A DNA stretch of 64,000 bases, from assembly GCA_029834535.1 (NCBI GenBank), contig JAQMWT010000318.1, positions 1-64,000 of the forward strand, in the 5' to 3' direction. The notes beneath the pieces are model-generated. The model saw only the letters and a program-made list of their open reading frames with translations. It was not told the DNA's origin and made no database searches. Below are positions 52,182-61,589 of the stretch, piece after piece (positions within the stretch are counted from its first letter, which is position 1; every line of letters starts with the position of its first letter). Made by a program: the position numbers and the translations under genes. The DNA comes from Chrysophaeum taylorii (taxonomy: Eukaryota; Sar; Pelagophyceae; Pelagomonadales; Pelagomonadaceae).

Positions 52182-53055
52182 CGGGAGAAGAAAAAACGGC
52201 TGCGTTGGACGACGCGGAAAAAAAACGCAAGCAGCAGCAGCAGCAGTAGCAGAAAGTTGTTTTTCTTCGCGGAGGGAGGCCTTAGGAAGGAATGAGTAGT
52301 CGCCAAGAAGTGCGTGACTGACCACCCAGAGTGGATTGAGCTCATCATCACCTGGAGACGACAGCTCGACGATAGACTGATGAAAGAGCCGCGACGCACG
52401 CTCGAAACTCGGGCGTTTGTAAAGTGGATCCTTTTTGAGAGCAACGACAAGGGCCGCGCCAAGCTGCGAAGAGATCGCCATATTTTACTCCTCCTCAATC
52501 GTGGACTTGAGAACCGGCGGCGGCGGCGGCGGCTTTGGCCGCAAGAAAGTCCCGTTCAACAACGCCAACTACAAACTTGTTGTGTGCGGCCATTCGCCGC
52601 CCTCGGAAAAATTAATTAATTAATTAATTAATTCTTTATAGGTTTCTTTTGCCGCAACTCGATAAGCACGAAGTGATCTCAAGCAACAACAAAAAATCGA
52701 GGCGAAGCGTGCCGCCGTGAAGTGATGGAGTACGTTGCGGGAAATAAAAAATATCCACGGAGTCACTTTTCAAGGCAAGGATGGTGATGAGGAGAAGGAG
52801 AGCAACGCCGAATCCTTTCGAGCGAGAGATCGGTCACGGTCGTCGTCGTAATGCTTATTTCGACACCTAGTGTGGCTATCTTCGCGTCATGTTTTTTGGT
52901 GTCGGGTACTGCTATACCCCACGCCATCCCACGATCGCGTCAAGAAACTGCGTTTTTGTCCGAAAGGAGAGTGGTCGGGAGTACTCTCTCACATCGGTCG
53001 ATTTGGGTCCGCGGCTCTAGCAACAAAAGATTAGTGTCGACCCGCCCGTGAAGAT
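52095..53055 (+). pseudogene. Repeat family C, copy 3
   Basis: Begins at GGCATGGAAGGAG with a GACA run (52139-52180). It continues with HPEWIELIITWRRQLDDR (52322-52376), KLRRDRHILLLLNRGLENR-like sequence, the TTGTGTGCGGCCATTC box (52578-52594), a TTAA run (52611-52633), AAAATCGAGGCGAAGCG, and CGAGAGATCGGTCACGGTCG. The tail is ACATCGGTCGATTTGGGTCC...GTCGACCCGCC (52992-53047). It lacks the Cys-rich segment of copies 1 and 2. Frames are broken. Confidence 0.55.
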
Positions 53056-55030
53056 TAAGAGTGAATTTGTCGGCACGGTTTGAGCGAGCGAGGGAAAGGG
53101 CGTGGCCGCGTTGTTGTGAGCGGGGAAATTTGTTTGTCCGAGGAGGTAAGCATTTCGAGGAAAGCGATGGCCATTACAACAACACGAAGGACTCGGATGA
53201 GACCGACGCTGTTATTTACAGTTCGATGGCTGAGACGCAGTTCGCGAGGCAAAAAAAAATGACGAGCGCTTTTCACTGCAGTAGCAAGAGAGGTATTCCG
53301 CCGCCGCCGCGGGGATATGATGCTATCTCGGATTCGACTTTTTTCCTACCCCTGGCAAAATCGGACGCCTCGTGGCGACTTCCTCAGTGCCGTCGTGCAT
53401 TCCTCTCGAAAGAAAAAAAAACCTATGCTCGGCCTATAGGACGGACGAAGGGCGTGTCTCTGATGCCGACGTCGATGAGGTGCCTAGCCAGTCTCGCTTG
53501 TACAAGTCAATTGTCAAGTCGTTCTTCGGAGCCCCTGGTCTGCGCGTCCACCGACGGCGGTGTTTAAGAGAAGAGCGTCGCGTTTCGAACGAGATGCATC
53601 CTACCGGGCGGCGGCGGCGGCGGCAACAACAAGCTGCCACTGGCTCGGCAGGCTTGGAAGAGAAAGGATGATTCAATCAAGGAGCATCATCGAACGCCCG
53701 GGGCGGGTGTCTGCGTTTAATGAAGGGACGCTATCTATCCGGCCATCTACGACGACGATTTTATTATCCAAGAAGGCAACTCGTTTTTCTCAACCTCGCA
53801 GAATGTCACCGGCGAGGTCCGTCGTCAAAGAAAGCTAACAAGGATGATGTCGCGAGCTAGAGATCGCGGACATGTTGCGCGACCAGTACTACGAGAGCCT
53901 AGGTTCTGATACAGATGCGACTACAGACACCCCGTCTAGAGCCGTCGAGTCCGCTTCTCAGTCCGCGTCTTTCGGCAAGGTTCCTCGGCCATTTACTGAC
54001 TTCGAATTTAGCGTCAACGCGCAGCAGCTCGAGGCGGCCATGCAGCCACCCGTGAAACTCACTCTCCAGACCGAAGAAGGCGACGTTCCATTGGCCGCCG
54101 CCGACACGGAGCGACTATACGTTTATCGTTGCATCACGTCGATTCAGAAACGGGAACTGCGCGTCCCAAGACGGCACGCCGGCACTGAATCGCAAATTAA
54201 TTAGACGATGTTCCGCGGGAAGATGTTGACCAGTCCATTCAAACTATCAGTTAGGTGCTTGTCGTAAAACGGAAGCGGCGCCACCCTGTGCAAGCGGTGA
54301 TGATTTGATGCTGTTGAATCCAATACCCTCAAGCTCAACCAGAAGATTCTGCCGCAGGCACAAGCCAAGCTCGCGACTGTCACGATCTCGAGGCAGCTTC
54401 TTTGAAGGAAGGAAGGAAGGAAGGAAGGAAGCAGCAGAGAGACTCGCTTCGCTTCAGCCAGAACCGACGGAGCCTTTTGCCCTATAAGAAGAAGAAGAAG
54501 AAGAAACGTCGTTCTGCCGACTCCGATCTTCTCGACCTCGGCGATGATAACGAATCAGCGGACGAGCCCGTCGTCGCTACGCCGCAGAAAAACGACGCTC
54601 GCCAAACTGGCCAAGTTCCGGGCGATGATTCATGATACATACCAGCAATTCGTTGTTGTCGAAGATGGAGTTCGCGGCAAGCGTCTCGATATGACAAAGA
54701 TGTATGCGAGCTCGATGATCCGCGACGAATAATACCCGACGGCGACCTTGCTGTTTGAGAGTAGTAAGGGCTGCGCACAGCTCACGAGGAGCGGGTCTTC
54801 CGGGTCACGAAGCTGACCAAAATACCGCTTCGCTCTCGGCTCAGGCTGCTCAAACGGGCGAGGGCACAGTTACGCGTTTCGTGGCAATGGCGGCATTAAC
54901 TCCAACTAGCCTCTTTTTCCCTGCAACAACCGCGGACACCCTGCAGCAGACTCGGAGCAGGCGCAGGCGTGCCTTGGACGCCGACATACGCAGATACAGC
55001 TAGACGGCAGGCACACGGACGTCCCGCGAG
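53056..55030 (+). pseudogene. Repeat family B, copy 2
   Basis: 53430-55030 aligns with 21856-23885. The segment DMLRDQYYESLGSDTDATTD...FEFSVNAQQLEAAMQ (53872-54204) is a longer open frame than in copy 1, where TAG interrupts it. LLDLGDDNESADEPVVATPQ (54515-54590), RLDMTKMYASSMIRDE and AALTPTSLFFPATTADTLQQ follow. A GAAG microsatellite (54399-54430) and a longer GAA run are unique to this copy. 53056-53430 (VREEVSISRKAMAITTTRRT region) is not shared with copy 1. Confidence 0.55.
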
Positions 55031-55706
55031 TGCGGTTAGACGACAGACAGCGGATACGGCTGCGGACGCAGCTCCGTAGCAGATGCGGACACGCCGGGGA
55101 TGCGGGTAACACATGGATGCGGACACGTCGCGGATGCGGGTGTCCGCGAGCATCTTTAATACTAGGACGGCGGCCCAGAAGAAGCTATCGAGTTGCCCGC
55201 CGCATCATCGAAAGACTCGACGAAAAGGATAGACTGTCTCATCGCCAAACAATAGGAACCTTCGTGACTACCTTTCCATCCCCGCGGCTGGCTGGCTGGC
55301 GTCGAGCGCACCTCAAAAAATACGGCACGATTCAAAGGCACCGTCAATAAAGGAGATCTCGCTCTACAACAGCACCTGGTCGAAAGCTCCATCGTCTAGA
55401 TCGACGAGATGCTGGGCGATCTGCAGTGAAAATCAACGAGTACCTACCTACGGAATCAAGCGAATGAGTTTTGAAAAGAGGAGGACGACCACCTGAATTT
55501 GGGAAGAGTCTGCCGCCTGCCTAATCCTCGAGGAACCGGCGACCTTGAACCCACGCGCTCTCGAATATTAAGTACTTCCGTGGTGGGGGCGGTTGGTTGT
55601 CGCCATCATCGTCGTCTCGAGGACTGGACGCGAACAATATCCCGACGACGACGAACAAGTTTTTTGCTCTGGCTCGGAGTCGCGCGTATGGCTTAGGCAC
55701 AGCGAT

Positions 55707-55737
<31 letters not shown>

Positions 55738-56199
55738 TTTTCCTGAAACCACCGCGCCTTCTCTGGTGGTCGTCGTCCGATTCTTCTGTCGCCTTTAATT
55801 AATGAATGAATGCCCCACCGAAGAGGCTAGCAGAGGCGCTCGTCGCCGGCACCCAGTCCGTGGAGTTCTATAGGTCTGCTGACCGCCCGGGGGGCGCCCG
55901 GCAAGCATTGGAGGCCTCTTCTAGCGTGCACGCGCGGTGGTCAGGTCAGGTCAGGTCAGGTCAGGTCAGACACGCCCGCGAAACTTTCGTTTTTTTGTGA
56001 GGTCGCAAAACTTTAGCGCTGGGTGTTCCCCCGCCCAGCAAAACGATCTTCTCGCCAAGCCCCGGAACCACTGGCTTGGCGACCAACTCGCGGGAGTTGG
56101 TTGACGTCCTGCGAGGAATTCGACGTTGGAAAAATCGTTTAGGACGTCGTTTTCGATGTTCGCCTTTAGGACGTTCGAGGCGTCGCTCGAGTGCTGTCC
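55031..56199. other. Minisatellite and intergenic DNA
   Basis: 55040-55160 is a degenerate minisatellite around GGATGCGGACAC, similar in motif to 21120-21290 near family B copy 1. (TTTA)n lies at 55705-55740 and (GGTCA)n at 55939-55969. No supported gene. Confidence 0.5.
55705..55740. repeat. (TTTA)n microsatellite
   Basis: Nine tetranucleotide units; the GGTCA pentanucleotide run at 55939-55969 follows about 200 bp away. Confidence 0.95.
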
Positions 56200-57413
56200 T
56201 ACCTGGCGTGGCATCGGCGCGCGGTAGGCTAGTGGTTCTACGACCGCGACGAGCCGCCCGCATCGTCAACACTCCTTGGACGACTGGCGAGGCGTCCTCC
56301 ATCACCTCGATCATCATACGGTTTAGCCTTCTTGGTTGTCAATCGACCAGCGGCGACGCGCTGCAGAGGTTTTTGATTGCCGCAACAACAAACAAACAAA
56401 AAAAACTCGCGGCAGCGCGGCCGAAGACGTGGTCCTTTTCGTTCGTTGGCACGCACCTTTCGACGACGACCCTCATCTTCTGAAAGAACGTCGTCATACT
56501 TCTTCTTCAAGTTTCTGCCTGCCTGCCAAAAAAACAAACTCGAGCAGCCATCTGGAGCTCTGGTCGCCAACGCGGACGGACTGCTCCAACGCGCCGCGGG
56601 CCCGCGATCGTCTTTCTGGATCATTGGTGTGACAGTCGGAGAACTCCTAGAGCCACACGAATCTTGGCAGGAGGACGGCTGGAGTCTTCTCTCTAGCGCT
56701 CCTCGACGAACGAGGTGAGGCGCTCGACCACTCAGGAGGTCGGCGACCGAGCGTCCGGTTCTCCGACGCGAACCCCTACGTAGTAGCGATATCTTTGCCT
56801 CCGTAGCCCCGAGGACGCCCGCGTCGGAGCGCAGGAAGCGTTCGGACGAGAGCTCCGTATCTCTGACCCGATCCTGCGCCTGCTCGACTACTCGTCGCAC
56901 CTCCATTCGGCCTCCTAGTTGACGGTCGCGTTAATTGTCGTAGAGTTGTCGTCGTCGAACGGAGTCTGATTTCTTCAGTCTGTTCATCGCTCCTTGGGAT
57001 AGACAGCCCCTTTTCGTCGAGCTCCAACTGATGGACTGCCGCACCTTCGCAGCAGCATAATATATTACTCGTTCTCCCGAGCTTTCGGCCTCGAGACGGC
57101 CAACCCAGCCTCGGCTTGGTTCCGCTCGCGCTCGGCTGCGACAGCTGCTGGGTCTCGTTGGCCACCTCGAGACTTTTGATTGACGCGGGCGTCGCGCGCG
57201 CCTCGGCGGCTCTCTATGCGCGCCACTCTTCTCCTCCTTCTCTGCGCTCTCGTGGCGATCGCCGCCAACATCGACCGGCCGCTGTCGAAAGCTCATTCGA
57301 CGACGACGGCGAGAGTATCCGTATCGACGGTCGTCTCTATAACCGCTCGACACCGCCCGGCCGAATCCGCGTCTTGAGATGCGCGGTAGCTTGGACAGCG
57401 CCGACGAGAGCAA
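56200..57413 (-). pseudogene. Repeat family D, copy 2
   Basis: Inverted relative to 46525-46965. The minus-strand frame 56906-56238 is open for 222 codons: VRRVVEQAQDRVRDTELSSE, VADLLSGRAPHLVRRGALER, PMIQKDDRGPAARWSSPSA, KKKYDDVLSEDEGRRRKVRA, LTTKKAKPYDDRGDGGRLAS. Upstream frames 57413-56776 are helical and Arg/Glu-rich with a YYAAAKV box that recalls YYAAATV in copy 1. Unknown family; possibly the end of an element-encoded protein. Confidence 0.45.
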
Positions 57414-57439
57414 AGATGTTGATGCGACCCCCCATTAAT

Positions 57440-57740
57440 TAAATTAAAGGGATCGGTCAAGTTTGGTCAACAAGTTTGGTCAATTTCTTTTATGTTTGAT
57501 CGATTTTTATGTATGATTAAGGAAAAAACTTACAAGTGTGGTCACTTTCCATAGAAGTTTGATCACTTAAAAGTTTGGCCACTCCTCCGAAGTTACATTG
57601 ATCAATCACCCCTTCAAGTTTGATTAATTTCCCTGTAAGTTTGGTCAGCACGTTTGATCACTACGCCTCAAACTTCCATAGTATCAATGACCAAACTTTG
57701 GGCTTTTTAAATCAAACTTAAGGAGGCTTTTTTAAGGGGG
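57440..57740. repeat. Cluster of AAGTTTGGTCA-type motifs
   Basis: About a dozen variants of AAGTTTG(G/A)TCA in both orientations within 300 bp of AT-rich DNA. Smaller clusters occur at 58680-58755 and 59635-59720. Arrays like this are typical of subterminal transposase-binding repeats of DNA transposons; no terminal repeat was identified. Confidence 0.6.
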
Positions 57741-59813
57741 CGCGTGAGCGGCGCTTTTGGTTTTGCGACGAAAATAATGCTTTTAAAAAAGAGAGCTAGG
57801 TGCTGCAGCCACGCAGAATCTACTACCGTGGCGTTACGCGCATTGGCATGGGCACCCCCCCATGACCGCCCGCCTTAGAAGGAGATTGGATCCTAAGACA
57901 GCGCGGCGACGATACGCGCAAGGAGAGCGGGCAGCGACGCGCGGCCTCGAGAGCAAATTTTTCCCACGGCTTGGCGTACTTAAGCTGGGCCCATTCTCGT
58001 ACCTTCCATCGTTCGTAGAAGCCACCCAAACCGCGACTCACCACGGTGGTGTTGCCGTGGTCGTGCTTCATTCTTCAGCAACAAGCAGAGACATCGGTGG
58101 ACACGAGACTTATTACATGGTCTGCGCGAGACAGGCGGATCACCCCATTCTCAAAATCTCTCCGAGAGGGAGAACGTCTTTGATAATAATCGACTCGGGG
58201 TCGAGTTAAAACGCGAAACTCGACGACGACCTCGAGAAGAAACTGCGAGAGGCAACGCCCCTCGAGCACCCAAAGATTGATTGTAGTCCCACACTTGTGC
58301 GGGACCGTACAGGACCACGTTCAGGAGTTCCTCACCGTCGCGTGCCCGATCCGGAGTTCAATAGCTGTCCAGCTTGATCATGGGAAAAACCACGGCAACG
58401 CGAGCACGTGCCGTTACGCCAGCATAAGCAACTCGCAAGTGAACACCTCCTTATGATAACATCCTCCTCCTCCTCGCGCATCTCGACAACCCCGCCCCGC
58501 CGCAAGATCTCCCCGAGAGCTGCTGCTGCACCGTCGAGCACTGTACTACGAGAAAGTCGGCAAATACAAGCTGCGGCGCGAAGGGATGTCAAGACGTCGA
58601 CAGCCTCGCTCCGGAAGAGATCGCTGACACCACCCCTGTAATTTATTCTAACCCAGTCATCATCAGTACGAAAGTCTAAAATATGACAAGTTTGATGTGA
58701 TTGTTCGAAATTTGATCACACCAAATTGAATGCCACCAAGTTTGACCATACACACGCATCAACATGCGAATACTCGCAGAACAACATCCACAAACAAGAA
58801 GGCCTGCGTAAGACAACGCTGATACCACGCTGTTTCGTCGTCGCCCAAGATTATTTATTCGGATGCGCCTTATTAGTTAGTTCGATGTTTACGACAGACT
58901 ACAGCGAACGGTTCGTCATCTCGTGCCTTTAATACCGGATGACATTGTTGCCGATGTCTATCAAAAACGCATATGCCGAGAAAGAAGAGCCGCCCGACTT
59001 GCCCTCCATAAAAGGCCCTTGATGAGGACCGACACGGCCTCGTGCTTCGCGCGAGAGCTGGATCTTTTTTTTTTGTCGGCACGAAGGTTCCGAGAGCAGG
59101 CGTGCCTTTTACAACAACACGCGTGGCGACGGTATTGTCTACTTGCACATCACAACGACCAGCACGCACATAAAAGCTGCATCTTGCATATATCCACTTG
59201 AACGACGACAGCGCTGTCGCGCTGTAGACCATGTTGTTGTCGAGAGTCAACTTGCCGCCCGCGTCGAACATCAGATGCTGCTGCAAGTCGGCCTCGAGAA
59301 CACGCGTGCTGAACTTGGCATCTTTCGGCTAGATCGAATAAAGTGGACTACCCTCGTATTTTCTGCGCGCTCCGAGCTGCGACAGCGTACGCGGCGATCT
59401 CTCATAGTCGTTTACCACCTTCGTCTCAGGACACGCGACTTGGTGTTTTCTTTCTCGGCGGCGTCGTGGTCAACCGACGTCGGCGTGTTTAACACCACCA
59501 CGCGACCCGAGCGACGACGAAACCCCCGCATCGATAGATACCGTGTTCGTTTCCAAGTCGAAGGACGCTCCGGTGTCTCAGTGCGAAATGCAGAACCGCC
59601 GAAAGCTTGATCACGGCGGCCCTTGTTTCAAAAAGTACAAGTTTAGTCAGCCGGATTGACTGTAAACTTAAGTGACCACCACCAAACTTGTTGTTGTTGA
59701 GGGTTTACGGTGACAAAACTTATATGGTGGTTGGAAACTTTTTCCCTTAATTAAACAAAATCGAGGGTTTGTTTGTTTGTTTGTTTGCAAAGGGTTCGTT
59801 CGTTCAGAGAGAG
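57741..59813. other. Possible transposon interior with uncertain coding remnants
   Basis: Plus strand 57862-58209 is open (LGPFSYLPSFVEATQTATHH, DIGGHETYYMVCARQADHPI). Minus strand 59286-58873 is open (HLMFDAGGKLTLDNNMVYSA, FKWIYARCSFYVRAGRCDVQ) and may continue upstream as GASFDLETNTVSIDAGVSS. Neither resembles a family I know. The AAGTTTGGTCA clusters on either side suggest they are cargo of an element. Confidence 0.35.
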
Positions 59814-60800
59814 ATGTCTTATCAGCAGGCAGTAGTCGTTCAGCCGACGACAACAACGCCGGCGTTGCGGACGACGGGGTCGCCGATCAGCCGGAGCCCA
59901 GCCCCCGAGTGGCAGTGCTGGAAGTGCGCGTGCTGCGGGTGTTACTGGCCCTGCTGCTGCTGCTGCTGTACTCAACGCGTCGCGTTTATTCATACGTCAG
60001 AAGTTGGAATCGTCGAAAAATTTGGGAAATTCCGGCGACTCGCGCCGGAGGGCGAAGCGCTTCTGGAGGCGCCGTGTCCGTGCTGCGAATTTCTGAGCGA
60101 GAAAGTCGCGAAGCGAATTAGCCTTCGGGCTCAAGAACTCGGAGTTACCGCGAACGCAAAAACTCGCGACGACGTTTTTGTTCGAATTTCGGTTGTTCTG
60201 GTGTACCGCGTCACGTCCCCCTACGACGCTGCTTATAAGCTCACGCAGAAATCCCAAATTGGGGATTTTTTGGAAGATATGCTTCGGACGCGGGCGTCGG
60301 TTATTCCTTTGGACGAAATTTTTACCGCGCCAATTTTGGAATCGTCGGAAAATTTGTCCGCAAAAATGTCGGAATTCGGGTACGAGATTCTGACGACGTT
60401 GATCACGGGAATCGACCCCGACCCGCGCGTCAAAGCGAGCATGAACGAGATCGATGCCCAACGAAGACTGAAATTGGCGCAAATACACGTCGCCGAAGCG
60501 ACAAAAGCTATCCACATAAAAAGGGCGGAAGCTGATGCGGAAGTGAAGTACCTCCAAGGTGTCGGCCTCGCGCGGATGCGCGCCGCGATTTCCGACGGCA
60601 TCGAGCAGGCGTATTCGGAATTTGGCGACGACGCGACGGATTTGCTCCTGACCGCGCAGCACGTGGACGCCCTCGACCACGTCGCCGCCAGCCACCCGCC
60701 CGGTGGTTTGTTTCTGCCGACCGGCCTCGACGCCCTCACTACCCTCAAAGACCGACTCACCATCTTCAAGAACTCGACGGTTCTTGCGACGACCAACTAA
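59814..60800 (+). CDS. Band-7/SPFH protein, hypersensitive-induced-response (HIR) type
   Basis: 328 codons from the ATG at 59814 (MSYQQAVVVQP), preferred over the in-frame upstream ATG at 59769, which lies in a GTTT repeat and adds 15 unlikely residues. A Cys cluster at about residues 35-52 (CWKCACCGCYWPCCCCCC) is likely palmitoylated. The SPFH domain (about 55-230) includes SEVGIVEKFGKFRRLAPEG, KTRDDVFVRISVVLVYRV, YKLTQKSQIGDFLEDMLR, GYEILTTLITGIDPDPRVKA and SMNEIDAQRRLKLAQIHVAE, the typical HIR sequence leading into an Ala/Glu coiled coil. The C-terminus is TALTTLKDRLTIF-like, as in HIR proteins. It should form membrane-associated oligomeric scaffolds. Intact single exon. Confidence 0.93.
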   Translation: MSYQQAVVVQPTTTTPALRTTGSPISRSPAPEWQCWKCACCGCYWPCCCCCCTQRVAFIHTSEVGIVEKFGKFRRLAPEGEALLEAPCPCCEFLSEKVAKRISLRAQELGVTANAKTRDDVFVRISVVLVYRVTSPYDAAYKLTQKSQIGDFLEDMLRTRASVIPLDEIFTAPILESSENLSAKMSEFGYEILTTLITGIDPDPRVKASMNEIDAQRRLKLAQIHVAEATKAIHIKRAEADAEVKYLQGVGLARMRAAISDGIEQAYSEFGDDATDLLLTAQHVDALDHVAASHPPGGLFLPTGLDALTTLKDRLTIFKNSTVLATTN

Positions 60801-61589
60801 TAATACGAGGAGGGAGGGAGGGAGGGAGGGAGGGAGGCAGGCAGGCAACTTAAGTTTTTTTATTTATTTCAGAGGAGTGGTTGGAAATTGGTTACCCACG
60901 CTGGCAGCAGCAGCAGCGAGGGAGAGAGATAACGGTGATATTAGGGTTTTTCTTTCTTTTGAAAGGGCCTGGCCAAGGCGGCGGAGGTGCATTCGGAGGA
61001 ATAAATAAGATCCCGTGGGCTCTCTTTTGAGCCTAGTCGAACAACGAGCCTATCCAAGCTGCTCAAGTCCCTTACCCTGAACGCGACGACAACCGGTCGC
61101 GTGGTCGAACAACGCATTGGAATAGCTCGTCTCCATCCAGCTCGCAATTTCGTAGCTTTCAAGTTGATCTTGGAGCGTGACGACAGCATATTCAACCAAC
61201 CTCGGGAGGCTGGCGTTGGTGCCAATCCCTTGATCTCCATCGACGCACCATCGACTCTAATCTCGACCACAAAACGACCGGCAGCTTGCGCGCGCACGCT
61301 CCGCCGCTGCAGACTCGGTGGTTTTGGCGGGCGCTAGAGTGGTGGGTCTCGTATCTACATATTCTTTCTCTCTGCGGCGCGCAAAGAATAAACCGCCGGT
61401 TGTTCGAAAGAAGGGGACGGACGGCACAAGTGGGGAGGGACAGAGAGAAGCAAAGAATGAAGCTGGAAGAGAGAAAGGGAAAATAGAGAGCAAAACGGTG
61501 AGGCAGAATGTTATATACTCGGCGGTGTCCCTGTATTCCTCACTGCGGCGCGCAACCACAAAAAGCCGCCGTCGTGTGGTCTCCTCGCG
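60801..61589. other. Intergenic with a possible short 3' exon
   Basis: GGGA repeats (60811-60836). Minus strand 61256-61050 is protein-like: GDQGIGTNASLPRLVEYAVV, then TLQDQLESYEIASWMETSYS and NALFDHATGCRRVQGK, with its stop at 61052-61050. It is preceded by GATTAG, a candidate acceptor similar to the cofilin introns. It may be the last exon of a small gene whose upstream exon is not identified. Confidence 0.35.
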
